A DNA stretch of 64,000 nucleotides from Corynebacterium kalidii (GTDB lineage: Bacteria; Actinomycetota; Actinomycetes; Mycobacteriales; Mycobacteriaceae). Position numbers and translations under genes: made by a program. A model generated the notes under the pieces. That model was given only the letters and a program-made list of their open reading frames with translations. It was not told the origin of the DNA and did no database searches. Each line of letters begins with the position of its first letter. Within the stretch, counting starts at the first letter, position 1. The stretch is taken from positions 106,054-170,053 of the forward strand of contig NZ_JALIEA010000016.1 of assembly GCF_022869005.1 (NCBI RefSeq), in the 5' to 3' direction. Of the stretch, positions 36,496 to 44,472 are shown piece by piece.

Positions 36496-38109
36496 CTAAC
36501 CCGAGGAACTGTCCTGTGCACTTTCCCGGTCACGCTGCCTCTGGCGGGAGCGACGAGGGTCCGGGAGCCACGGGGTGCCGCCCCGACGCTGACGCAGGAT
36601 GCGCCAGTGCGTCGGCGCGGCGGTCCCGTCGGGACGGCGTTCCTGGGGCCGACGTTCCTGGGGACGCCGGGGCTTCGGGCGCCGCAGGTCGTTGTAGCGG
36701 TAGAGGATCCGGGGACGACGCAGCCGCCGCGCGACCCACTCGCCGAGCACCACCCCGGCAGCCAGCGCCGTGGCCGTCGCCAGCGCGATACCGAGGTTCG
36801 AGATGCCGACGACGAACTGGTCGGTCAGCATCGAGTACATGCCGCGGTACAGCGCGAGACCGGGGAGCAGCGGGGTGATGCCCACGATCGCGGTGATCTG
36901 CGGGGGAATGAGGTAGCGGCGGGAGAGCAGACCACCGGCCAAACCGACGAAGGTGGCCGTGATGCCCGCGGCGGTCACGTCGCCGGTGTCGAGCTGGACC
37001 TGCAGCAGACGGTACAGGGAGTAGGCCACCAGGGCGGTGAACGTCGCGACCACCAGGGCGCGGCGTTCGCAGAACGAGGCGACGGCGAAGAACATCGCCG
37101 CCCCGACACCGCCGAGGATCTGCAGGGCCGCCCCGCCGAACGTCCCCTGCGTGGTGGACGTGTCGATCGGGGGCAGGGTGACCCCCAGCCGGCTGGTGAG
37201 CATCAGCCCCATCGCGATGCCGGAGATGATGCCGCCGGTCATCAGCACCGTCTCGAAGAACCGTGCCGAGGAGGTGACCGGGGCGCCGGTGACCCCGTCC
37301 TGCAGTGCCTGGACCAGCGTCAACCCGGCGAGCATGGCGACGATGCACGAGGCGATGACCAGTGAGGGGGACAGGTAGTGGTCCAGTGCCCGGGCGAAGC
37401 TGAACGTCAGCGCCGCGGGGATGGTCGCGATGATGCCGCCGGTGAAGTTCTGGAAGAACACCGGCAGGGACTTCGACCCCAGCCACACGTTCGTCGCCAT
37501 GATGATGATCGAGGTGATCGTGGCGATGAGCGCGACGAGCGGCTCACCGCCGAGCATCAGTGCCACCGCGCCGGCGAAACCTCCCCAGGCCAGCGTCGCC
37601 CAGCGGATGCGGTAGGGCGGGGGACTGGTCTCGATGTCGGTGAGGATCTTGCGGGTGAGTTCCAGCCCTGTGGCGCCGTTGACGATCGACCGGATCAGCC
37701 GGTCCACCTCGGTGAGACGGGAGAAGTCGCTGTTGAGCGAATGGACCACCCGGAAGGTGCTGATCGGCCTGGTGGAGTCCGTCGACGGGGAGTAGATCGT
37801 GATCGTGTTCAGGGTGATGTCGACGTGGCAGCCGTAGAGGCCGTAGGCGGACGTGACGGCCTTGACCTGTGCCTTGGCGTCGGTGTTGCCGGTTCCGGCG
37901 GCGAGCAGGAGGTCGCCGATACGTGCGGCGGTGTCCATCACCAGGTGGACCTGCGCGGTGTCCGTGAGGTCCACCGGCGCCAGTGGCGAGGGCGGCGGCG
38001 CGGTACGGATCGTGTCGATCGTGGACCTGTTGCCGCTGAACAGCATCGCGGACACCTTGTTCCTCAGTGCCATGTAACCCCGGTGGGTCCTGCCGTCCTC
38101 ACTGCTCAC
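36496..38109 (-). CDS. thrE: Threonine/serine exporter ThrE
   Basis: A 537-residue inner-membrane protein resembling C. glutamicum ThrE: APPPSPLAPVDLTDTAQVHLVMDTAARIGDLLL (read in parts), VKAVTSAYGLYGCHVDITLNTITI, then about ten spans with LVQALQDGVTGAPVTSSARFFET and IPPQITAIVGITPLLPGLALYRGM. The N-terminal half carries the cytoplasmic domain. The C-terminal tail is Arg-rich, including a repeated RPQERRP. Start GTG at 38109; the ATG at 38073 is an alternative. ThrE exports L-threonine and L-serine by proton-motive force. Confidence 0.95.
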   Translation of the reverse strand: MSSEDGRTHRGYMALRNKVSAMLFSGNRSTIDTIRTAPPPSPLAPVDLTDTAQVHLVMDTAARIGDLLLAAGTGNTDAKAQVKAVTSAYGLYGCHVDITLNTITIYSPSTDSTRPISTFRVVHSLNSDFSRLTEVDRLIRSIVNGATGLELTRKILTDIETSPPPYRIRWATLAWGGFAGAVALMLGGEPLVALIATITSIIIMATNVWLGSKSLPVFFQNFTGGIIATIPAALTFSFARALDHYLSPSLVIASCIVAMLAGLTLVQALQDGVTGAPVTSSARFFETVLMTGGIISGIAMGLMLTSRLGVTLPPIDTSTTQGTFGGAALQILGGVGAAMFFAVASFCERRALVVATFTALVAYSLYRLLQVQLDTGDVTAAGITATFVGLAGGLLSRRYLIPPQITAIVGITPLLPGLALYRGMYSMLTDQFVVGISNLGIALATATALAAGVVLGEWVARRLRRPRILYRYNDLRRPKPRRPQERRPQERRPDGTAAPTHWRILRQRRGGTPWLPDPRRSRQRQRDRESAQDSSSG

Positions 38110-38292
38110 TCGACTCCCCGTTTCTCTGGCGGTCTACCGATGTCTGCCGCTGCCTGCCGGCCGCTGTCTGCCTGCCGGCCACACTCTACGGTAGATGATC
38201 CTGATTCGATCAGTGGCCTGCGCTGCTGATAGAGTCGTCGGCTGAAACCCGGTGGCGACACCGAGAGCGGTGCCCGTGCACCGTCGGTTTCC

Positions 38293-38365
38293 GCTGGAGT
38301 GGCGCAATCGGTAGCGCAACGGTCTTGTAAACCGTAGGTTGCGAGTTCAAGTCTCGTCTCCAGCT
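38293..38365 (+). tRNA. tRNA-Thr (anticodon TGT)
   Basis: A 73-nt cloverleaf: acceptor GCTGGAG/CTCCAGC with discriminator T; D stem GCGC/GCGC; anticodon stem ACGGT/ACCGT enclosing CTTGTAA, so the anticodon TGT decodes ACA; variable AGGTT; T arm GCGAG-TTCAAGT-CTCGT (one mismatch). CCA is not encoded. The sequence after it is a variable, partly degraded region, so the tRNA may have served as an integration site. Confidence 0.95.
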
Positions 38366-38599
38366 CTGTGAGCAGGGGAATGCTGCGATCCTGGAGACTC
38401 GAGTTCCGGGATCGCTAGTTTAGCGCTGGTTTTGCGTCGCTCCGGCGTCCCGACGGCGTCGCAGGATCGACGCCTCCTCGACCTATACCGGCACTGTCGG
38501 GCGTGGTCATGGCTCGCGGGTGTCCACGGCTCTGACGGTCCCCGTGGAAGCATACGGTGGGGAGCCACAGGGATGCCTGATGAGGCGATGTCGTGTTCG

Positions 38600-38637
38600 G
38601 TTCGGCCGAACGTTCGGTTGAATCGAACGTTCGATTC
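38600..38637. repeat. Cluster of three perfect palindromes (CGAACGTTCG core)
   Basis: GTTCGGCCGAAC (38600-38611), CCGAACGTTCGG (38606-38617) and the 18-bp GAATCGAACGTTCGATTC (38620-38637) overlap or follow one another within 38 bp. The two CGAACGTTCG cores are 17 bp apart, a spacing seen at operators of TetR-type repressors. No regulator gene is recognisable nearby. Confidence 0.75.
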
Positions 38638-38752
38638 AGTTGGACGTCGGAAGAATCCTGGATCGGCTACGCAGCGACACTGGCCCGGTTATCAGCTCGG
38701 TGGAGGGCACGGGGCATGCCCGGAATATGGAGTCCGACAGGTGTCTGGAGTT

Positions 38753-39001
38753 TCAACTCCCTGCGGGTGTCTTACGGACCCAGTGCAGCTCGAGGTCAGG
38801 CCACATCTCCGGATGTCGGACCTCGAGCGACTGGAGAATGCCGGGGAGGGCGGAATCCACCGGCTCGTGGTCTCCGACCGGGTGACCCCGATGATCGGGG
38901 ATCGGCTCTGGTTCCATTTGGGAACCTGGAGGACCCGCCTGGTCATATTCGGGGGGGATCGGTGGTGGTGAGCCCCTAAGGGATGGACGTCTCGGGGGCA
39001 C
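38753..39001 (-). CDS. Doubtful small hypothetical protein or gene remnant
   Basis: An 82-residue frame that reads more like protein than its surroundings, especially QSLEVRHPEMWPDLELHWVR. Codon third positions are mixed. The GTG start at 39001 has no clear ribosome site; the proline-rich N-terminus may not be translated. I do not recognise a family. It could be a piece of a decayed gene in the region after tRNA-Thr. Confidence 0.25.
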   Translation of the reverse strand: MPPRRPSLRGSPPPIPPEYDQAGPPGSQMEPEPIPDHRGHPVGDHEPVDSALPGILQSLEVRHPEMWPDLELHWVRKTPAGS

Positions 39002-39779
39002 GGCCGCGTCTTCTCGACCGTGGATGAAGTGGTGATCGATGGTGTCGGAACCCTGAAGATACTCACGATGGCTGGATTCGCCTTGCTGAATCTGTTCGCC
39101 TGGCTGGACCGCGGCGGATTCACAAGGATGGGCCCGATCTCAGCCTGATCCTGTTCTGGTACTACGCGGACATCCTGGAGACTTCCTTCCGAAGGGTCGC
39201 TAACTGTGATCGTCGACGGACGGTAGATGGTGAGGAATCGGATAGTTCAGCTCGGCAGCGCTGGGCTCTACAAGTTTTTCACAGTGGTTAAGGGCCGGGA
39301 ATCGAACAGATCCGGCGGGTCTACGGGATCGTCAGGCTACGGATCCTGGTGACCGCATCGAAACGCATCGTCAACGCCCGGGGTGTGCCGGGACACCACC
39401 GCCGCGATGGAGCCGAGCCTCGCCCGGCAGGTCTTCGGTTCCTACATCCACCAACGTGTCCGGCTGGTCGGCCTGCGTTAGTTCTTCGGGTTGCCGTCGA
39501 GGTCGTCGCCGAGGCTGTGGTGGCGGCCCGCCGCGGGCTCGCTCGTAGCTGAGCGGTATTACGTTCGGGCGCCGGGGCGCCGAGCATTCCCAACCAGTGG
39601 GCCAGGCATCCGGCGAGTATCACTGTCTTACACCTGATGTGGTTGGCGTCGTCGCGTTGTCCGAGGCGATCACCGGATGCTTGAGGTCCTCGGGCAGGGT
39701 CGACACCAACGTGCCGATGCCCTGATTGACCGCGACGCAGATCCGAGAGCGGGCAGGGCACAACCCCGTCGCGGGCTGT

Positions 39780-39968
39780 TCAGCGCTGATTTCGATGGTT
39801 CCCTCGTTGCGGGCGGCTCGCCACCACCCATAGTGCGACCGCCAGTGCCGCCAGTGCCATCGCCCAGCCCGCGGCAGGCAGCCAATCGGGACCGACACCG
39901 GTGAGCGGCAGCAGGACTCCGGCGGCGGCCAGGAGGGTCAGGGGAACCACGATCTTGCGACTGTCCAT
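39780..39968 (-). CDS. Small two-span membrane protein
   Basis: A 62-residue protein MDSRKIVVPLTLLAAAGVLL... with two predicted helices (about residues 6-22 and 30-48) and a basic C-terminus (SRPQRGNHRNQR). The ATG at 39968 has TATCGT seven bases upstream, the leaderless pattern of this genome. Larger in-frame extensions to 40181 have poor composition. Function unknown. Confidence 0.6.
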   Translation of the reverse strand: MDSRKIVVPLTLLAAAGVLLPLTGVGPDWLPAAGWAMALAALAVALWVVASRPQRGNHRNQR

Positions 39969-40249
39969 GCTTCCTACGATACCGGCGAAGTTTCCGTGTC
40001 CCCTCGAACGAGGGCGCCGGGAGCGAGGCCCGAACCCGGCGAAACCCCGCCATGTTCCCGAGGGCTTGGTGGGGGGCTGCGGGGGCATGGGGAGTGGGGA
40101 TGACCATCGCTGACCTCGCGACTCTTGCTGGCGCCTTCGTCTACAGGGCCGCCAGGGTGCAGGCGGGGAATGACACCACAAAACCCCCGGTACATTCAGG
40201 GGACAGCGATTTCACGCTGTGCCAGAACTGCCACGGTGACGGGATGGCA

Positions 40250-40606
40250 TCATCTCCCAGAGTCGTTCATCCCCAACGCTGCCTGGAGCCCGCGCTCTAC
40301 TGCACGCATCGCGGTGTTGGAGAGGGCACCCCATGTGTGTCCTGTGAAATCCTCGTCGTACAGGACATCGAGGTCGTCGCACAATGCCCACCCGTTCGCG
40401 ATTTCCCCAGGCGGGAGGGCGACAACCGTTGGCAGGTGTGAGAACTTCGACGTCGTGGTGATCCGGACCCCGAGGTAAGTGCCCAGAGAACGGTTACGCC
40501 GGTTGGTCGATACGATCAGCCAAGGCTTCGGAGGGAGAACACCGCCGTTGCCGTCGGGGATCCCCAAGTCCACCGAATAGACGGTACCGCGGAGGATCGC
40601 CATCAC
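40250..40606 (-). CDS. MazF/PemK-family toxin
   Basis: A 118-residue protein of the MazF/PemK endoribonuclease fold: ILRGTVYSVDLG, KPWLIVSTNRRN (usual PV-V-S-N), VVALPPGEIANGWALCDDL and DFTGHTWGALSNTAMRAVERGL. MazF toxins cleave mRNA at short sequences. Start GTG at 40606 (or ATG at 40603) overlaps the antitoxin stop, the usual coupled arrangement. It is shorter in loops than E. coli MazF but keeps the core. Confidence 0.85.
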   Translation of the reverse strand: MMAILRGTVYSVDLGIPDGNGGVLPPKPWLIVSTNRRNRSLGTYLGVRITTTSKFSHLPTVVALPPGEIANGWALCDDLDVLYDEDFTGHTWGALSNTAMRAVERGLQAALGMNDSGR

Positions 40607-41019
40607 CAGCGGTTACTTTTCACGCGTCGACCACTGCGGAGGAAAGCCCCTGTTTGGGATGATCGCCTACGCGACTTCTTGATGCGTACGCCACGTGGCT
40701 GGGACAACTGGCGTTGCCCCCTCTGTGGGGCAGTCTCCTCCTGCGCCTCTGCTTCGTGCAGGGCGAGTTCCCGTGCCGCCAGGTGCCGGTTCCTGCGTTC
40801 CCGCTGTTGGCTGCGGTAAGGTGCCTGGGCCGCCGCCATCTCGGCGTAGGTTTCCTCGATCACCTGGTCCTCGAAGGATTGGACGCCGCGCTCAATAAGC
40901 GTCCGCAGGAGTTCCGAGGTGCTGGGGGTGCCCACAACCTCCTCGGGGAGGGCCTGAATGCGCTGGCGGGTGTCGTCTGGGATGGTCAGGCTGGTTCGCT
41001 GCGGCAGTGGCATGCTCAT
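40603..41019 (-). CDS. Ribbon-helix-helix antitoxin partner of the MazF-like toxin
   Basis: A 138-residue protein. N-terminal RTSLTIPDDTRQRIQALPEE followed by TSELLRTLIERGV fits a ribbon-helix-helix DNA-binding domain. A long charged helix (VIEETYAEMAAAQAPYRSQQ and onward) and a basic tail would wrap and neutralise the toxin. Gene order antitoxin-toxin with overlapping codons is the MazEF norm. The -10 TAGAAT lies seven bases before the ATG at 41019 and inside an operator. Confidence 0.85.
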   Translation of the reverse strand: MSMPLPQRTSLTIPDDTRQRIQALPEEVVGTPSTSELLRTLIERGVQSFEDQVIEETYAEMAAAQAPYRSQQRERRNRHLAARELALHEAEAQEETAPQRGQRQLSQPRGVRIKKSRRRSSQTGAFLRSGRRVKSNRW

Positions 41020-41046
41020 GCACCAGATTCTATCAGAATGTGGTGC
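41020..41046. promoter_or_regulatory. Operator over the toxin-antitoxin promoter
   Basis: A 12-bp inverted repeat with one mismatch and a 3-bp spacer (41020-41031 and 41035-41046) covers the minus-strand -10 TAGAAT (41032-41027). The antitoxin, alone or with toxin, would bind here and repress its own operon. Confidence 0.65.
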
Positions 41047-41277
41047 GCATAAAAGCCCGTTTCTGCATCAGTGAGACGACGCCTCGCAGCCGACCCACTC
41101 GAATCGTACGAACGCCCCGCCGGGGACGACGTCGGTCTGGCGGATCACGCCAGCAGACTGTGGGGCCTCCAGGATGGCCCCGACTCCTAGAGAAAAGCTC
41201 GGAGCGCCTGTCTCCCGGAATCAGAGGTGCGCCACTGCCGGAACATTCGCGTCCGACATCTGCGGTATGATGGGCCC

Positions 41278-41409
41278 ATGTTCACCGCCCTTTTCATCGC
41301 CTGCGGTCTCGGTTCGTACGCCGCTGGCGGCAGTATCCTCTGGACCCCTGTCCTGTTCATCATGGGTGTCCTCATCGACCGCAACCGGCGCCGCCAGACA
41401 TCAGTCTGA
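41278..41409 (+). CDS. Very small membrane protein
   Basis: A 43-residue protein MFTALFIACGLGSYAAGG... with two short hydrophobic segments and the basic end DRNRRRQTSV. The -10 TATGAT (41266-41271) stands six bases before the ATG at 41278 (leaderless). An in-frame upstream ATG at 41227 has no promoter or ribosome site. The function is unknown; it may be a type I-like toxin, but no antisense RNA is evident. Confidence 0.55.
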   Translation: MFTALFIACGLGSYAAGGSILWTPVLFIMGVLIDRNRRRQTSV

Positions 41410-41575
41410 CACACCGGTGTCCATGATCGACGATAGCGGGCAGACATCATGAACCCCGACGTGGACCTTGGTGGGCAATCCATCCTGTGACTGGTTGATT
41501 CCGGGACCGGCAGGTTCAGCTGCTGGCATCCCTGTCGATTAGGTCACACCGGCCCGGCAGCAGGTGGATGATGCC

Positions 41576-42811
41576 TTAAGCGGTGGCGAGGCCCAGTAGT
41601 GACCGTCCCGGACCGGTCAGCCGGAAACGCAGAGGTTTTCCAGATGTCTCTGCCACGAAGCCGCTGTCTACGAGGGCGATCGTCCTTTTGCGAGCGTACT
41701 GTTTGCTCTTGTCCGCGGTCCTGGCAATGGTGTCGAGGTCTACTTCGCCCCGTTCTCCGAAAAGTGATGCTTGTCCGATGACGGACAGAGTGGAAAGTGT
41801 CCCGGGAGGGGTGTCCGCCAGAGGTGATGTTTCGCTGCCCTCGAGATCGTTGATGTGATCGAATATCCTTTCGAGTTGTGTTTTCCTTAGTTCCAGGTCA
41901 GAACTCAGCCGCCCGAGTGCCTCGGCGATGATGCTCAGGAGCTCGGCGACGAAGACTGTCACGTCGCCCTTGTTCAGGGGATGTTCCGCGTTCTGGAATG
42001 CTCTGTAGTACCGGTCCTTGTTGTCGGCGATCGACGCAGAGAGGGAGAGCCACGCCACCGGGGACAAGCACCGGGTCAGGTCCAATGCCAGGAGATAGCG
42101 GCCGGTACGCCCGTTGCCGTCATAGAACGGATGGACATTCTCGAAAATGAAATGCGCCGCTACCACCCGGATCAGAAACGGGATCGTCTCGTCCCTGGAC
42201 TGGCGTAGCATCTCCTGGAGACCTTTGTCGATGAGCTCCTCGGTCGGCGTGCCCTGGTGAATGACCTTCTGCCCGTCGAAAATCCGTACCGGGCCGGTCC
42301 TGAACCGTTCGCCGTCTGGTGCCTCCTCGCTGGTGATCTCACCGGCGGTCACCTCGTCGTAGACGGTGCGGAGGTCATCGAGATCTTCAGGAATGTCCGG
42401 CTTGCCGTCTGCCAGGGCGAGGTATAGACGCGCCATCTCACGGAACCGGCGTCGTTGTGATGCTCCAAGGCCGTTGGCCGCGTCCAGGACTTCGGCGATC
42501 TCTTGGCGAGTGGAGTGGATGGACTCGATTTCATTGGTGGCGTGGATCTCCTCGATGATCATCGAGCGGAGATAGTGGTGGTGTACTCCTCCGGGGAGCT
42601 GTCTCCAAAGCTCCCTGGCCCGGTTCTCGCGCAGCATGATCTGTTCGATCTGGGTCGCTATCTCCGGTGTGATCAGGCAGAACATGGTGTTCTCTCCGAT
42701 GGGGAAGTCCCATTGGAGGGCGGCGGGAGAACCGCGACGAGCTGTTTCCTCGCGGTCGGCACTGGCCTGGTCCTTCTGGTGGAAGATCGACTTCAGCGTC
42801 CTGTACGCCAT
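41576..42811 (-). CDS. Fic-domain protein (predicted AMP transferase)
   Basis: A 411-residue Fic protein. The N-terminal region carries an inhibitory-helix-like stretch ATNEIESIHSTRQEI. The Fic core has the active motif HPFYDGNGRTGR near residue 230, with catalytic His, and a C-terminal winged-helix domain (ARTADKSKQYARKRTIALVD) likely binds DNA. Fic enzymes transfer AMP or related groups to proteins. GAGGGAGGAAGC precedes the ATG. The gene lies in the variable region near the MazEF pair. The target is unknown. Confidence 0.9.
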   Translation of the reverse strand: MAYRTLKSIFHQKDQASADREETARRGSPAALQWDFPIGENTMFCLITPEIATQIEQIMLRENRARELWRQLPGGVHHHYLRSMIIEEIHATNEIESIHSTRQEIAEVLDAANGLGASQRRRFREMARLYLALADGKPDIPEDLDDLRTVYDEVTAGEITSEEAPDGERFRTGPVRIFDGQKVIHQGTPTEELIDKGLQEMLRQSRDETIPFLIRVVAAHFIFENVHPFYDGNGRTGRYLLALDLTRCLSPVAWLSLSASIADNKDRYYRAFQNAEHPLNKGDVTVFVAELLSIIAEALGRLSSDLELRKTQLERIFDHINDLEGSETSPLADTPPGTLSTLSVIGQASLFGERGEVDLDTIARTADKSKQYARKRTIALVDSGFVAETSGKPLRFRLTGPGRSLLGLATA

Positions 42812-42873
42812 GCTTCCTCCCTCTGTGTCGTGGTGACCGCGCTGCCCTTCGTGGCCCTCTTGCCCCAGGCAAG

Positions 42874-42948
42874 TGATGTAGAGCGGTGCGGAGATGAAAT
42901 AGGGACGCGTTGGCCGCTGCTAAATGATGTAGAACGGACTTTACATCA
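42874..42948. promoter_or_regulatory. Repeats upstream of the fic gene
   Basis: TGATGTAGAGCGG (42874-42886) and TGATGTAGAACGG (42925-42937) are near-identical direct repeats 51 bp apart. The second forms a perfect 7-bp inverted repeat with TACATCA (42942-42948). They lie between the fic start and the divergent small gene, so they probably form a regulatory site, perhaps autoregulation by the winged-helix domain of Fic. Confidence 0.5.
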
Positions 42949-43058
42949 CATAGGCCACCGTCCGGCGGCGGCTAACTGGTCCAGGCTGGCACCGGCATCA
43001 CTTGGGCAGAGTAGATGATTTCCTCATGAAGATTATTTCGTCTGATAACGTTGGCACC

Positions 43059-43337
43059 ATGTACTCCACCGCGTCCGGTCCGAGACCGTGGCAGTCGGGG
43101 AATCCGCTGTGGTTCATCGTCCCCGCCGTCGCCAGCGTCGTCGTGCTGCTCGCCGGACACCCGGGGTGGGCGCTGCTGCTCTACATCGCCTCGCTGGCGG
43201 CGGCGGTTGTCGCGCACCCGGAGACGCCGTACAGACGGACCGCGGTCGTGGTGCTCATCGCCGTCCCCGTGTTCGCCGTGCTGGTCGCCCTGCTCTTCCT
43301 GACGGCCGTCAGTGTGGGGCCCGCGACCCCCGCCTGA
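43059..43337 (+). CDS. Small membrane protein, DUF-type
   Basis: A 92-residue protein with three hydrophobic segments (LWFIVPAVASVVVLLAGHPG, ALLLYIASLAAAVVAH and VVVLIAVPVFAVLVALLFLT). TAACGT (43046-43051) lies seven bases before the ATG at 43059. Upstream in-frame ATGs at 43026 and 43002 add non-conserved-looking residues. I do not recognise a family beyond small actinobacterial membrane proteins. Confidence 0.65.
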   Translation: MYSTASGPRPWQSGNPLWFIVPAVASVVVLLAGHPGWALLLYIASLAAAVVAHPETPYRRTAVVVLIAVPVFAVLVALLFLTAVSVGPATPA

Positions 43338-43361
43338 ACCAGGTGGGGGCCGCCGGGTACG

Positions 43362-43778
43362 TCACAGGGTGAACAGGAGCCGACGTGCGTAGTGCGGGTC
43401 GGCGAACGGCCTGGTCGCGAGCCGGACCAGTGCCAACGGGTTGTCGTCACCGGCGACCCGGTTCGCGCTCAGCTCGCCGCACGACACGCAGTGGTGGATG
43501 ATCACCCACTCACCGTCTGCGCGGGCGGACATGCACAACGGTTCCATGCGGCCGTGGCAGCGTCCGGCGCGGTCGCCCGGGATCCGCTGGTCCACGTGGC
43601 GGCTCGCCAGGCAGTGCGGACAGTGGTTGCGGTGGGCCGTCCCCGGCGCATCCAACGGGACGTCGAGCCGGCAGGACACGCACCGGAAGTCGTTGGACCG
43701 GTGCCCTCCGTGGGAGTGCAGGACGTCCTTCCTCCGCTGGGGGCGTCGGCCCTGGCCACGGTTGTTCTTGCGGGACAT
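43362..43778 (-). CDS. RNHCP-domain zinc protein (first of a tandem pair)
   Basis: A 138-residue zinc-ribbon-like protein. CXXC pairs FRCVSCRLDVP and RNHCPHCLASRHVD give the family its name (R-N-H-C-P), followed by GRCHGRMEP and HHCVSCGELSANRVAGDDNP. The N-terminus is very basic (MSRKNNRGQGRRPQRRK), suggesting nucleic-acid binding. GAAGGAG lies before the ATG. Its paralogue ends 22 bp upstream. The molecular function of the family is not known to me. Confidence 0.8.
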   Translation of the reverse strand: MSRKNNRGQGRRPQRRKDVLHSHGGHRSNDFRCVSCRLDVPLDAPGTAHRNHCPHCLASRHVDQRIPGDRAGRCHGRMEPLCMSARADGEWVIIHHCVSCGELSANRVAGDDNPLALVRLATRPFADPHYARRLLFTL

Positions 43779-43800
43779 GGTGGTACTCCTTCCCCGGCTT

Positions 43801-44172
43801 TCAGAGCGTTCCGAACGCGTCGAGCGGGAAGGGTGGCTGGGCCAGGGGCCGGACAGCCATGCGCATCAGGATGAGCTGGTTGTCGTCGACCCGGGTCGGG
43901 GACGACGTGAGCTCATCGCAGCGGACGCAGCGGTGGACCACCATCCAGTCGCCGGTGCGCAGGACGGCGATGGCGATGGGGGACATCTTGCCCTCACAGT
44001 CGCTCGGCCCGCCGGTGACGTGGTCGTGGACGTGCTGTGAACGCAGACAGGACGGACAGTGGTTGCGCCGCGCGCCGTCCGGGGCGTAGTCGGACACGGT
44101 GAGCCCGCACCAGGTGCAGGTGAATGTGTCGAGATTGCGGGTGTGGTTCGGGGTAGGGGTGTGGTTGGACAC
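43801..44172 (-). CDS. RNHCP-domain zinc protein (second of a tandem pair)
   Basis: A 123-residue paralogue of the downstream gene with the same cysteine layout: FTCTWCGLTVSDYAPDGARR, RNHCPSCLRSQHV, SDCEGKMSP and HRCVRCDELTSS. It lacks the basic N-terminal extension. The GTG at 44172 is chosen because GAGGAG lies nine bases upstream; a GTG at 44187 is also in frame. Tandem duplication with divergence suggests related but distinct roles. Confidence 0.78.
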   Translation of the reverse strand: MSNHTPTPNHTRNLDTFTCTWCGLTVSDYAPDGARRNHCPSCLRSQHVHDHVTGGPSDCEGKMSPIAIAVLRTGDWMVVHRCVRCDELTSSPTRVDDNQLILMRMAVRPLAQPPFPLDAFGTL

Positions 44173-44472
44173 CGGAATGCTCCTCACTGGGATCGATCAT
44201 GACAGCAAGAGCAGGCCGAGTGGCCCCGTCAGGAAACCGTCCGACCACGCAGAGGCGGGGCGGACATGGTGGAATCACCGGATGACCCGTCCGGCAGCGT
44301 GTCAGCTACGGAGGGTTACACGGTCTGCCGAGGCGCACTCAGCACTGGCCGGAACATCAAACACCTTTTTTCCAGGGCCCGTGGGCCCGGCGGGAATCGA
44401 CAACGATGGTCCGAGCATAGCGCCCGGAGCACCACTGTCAAGTCCACCACCGGGTCCCGGGACGCCGCGGCG

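Larger units (their letters stand above)
38366..39779. other. Degraded or non-coding region after tRNA-Thr
   Basis: About 1.4 kb with no convincing intact gene. ORFs in all frames are short, lack consistent G/C third positions and show no known motifs. Fragments that look protein-like include minus-strand 38753-39001 and a plus-strand 42-residue frame at 39020-39148 (hydrophobic core MAGFALLNLFAWL). Base composition is lower in G+C than neighbouring genes. I read it as a decayed island or remnants of mobile DNA, without an identifiable transposase or integrase. Confidence 0.5.

Noticed and set aside
38371..38412. A second partial tRNA-Thr 3' end (CTGGAGACTCGAGTTC) as attachment site
   Set aside because: Only a short and imperfect match, in inverted relation to the tRNA; not adequate for an att site.
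38432..38979. Plus-strand ORFs of 179 and 128 residues after tRNA-Thr
   Set aside because: Mixed composition, no ribosome site, no motif, poor third-position bias, and they run through the palindrome cluster.
39321..39898. Minus-strand ORFs of 146 and 92 residues
   Set aside because: The 92-residue one overlaps the small membrane gene in another frame; neither has a start signal or family features.
40052..40441. Plus-strand 129-residue ORF over the toxin gene end
   Set aside because: Antisense to the MazF-like gene and without signals; the hydrophobic start is probably chance.
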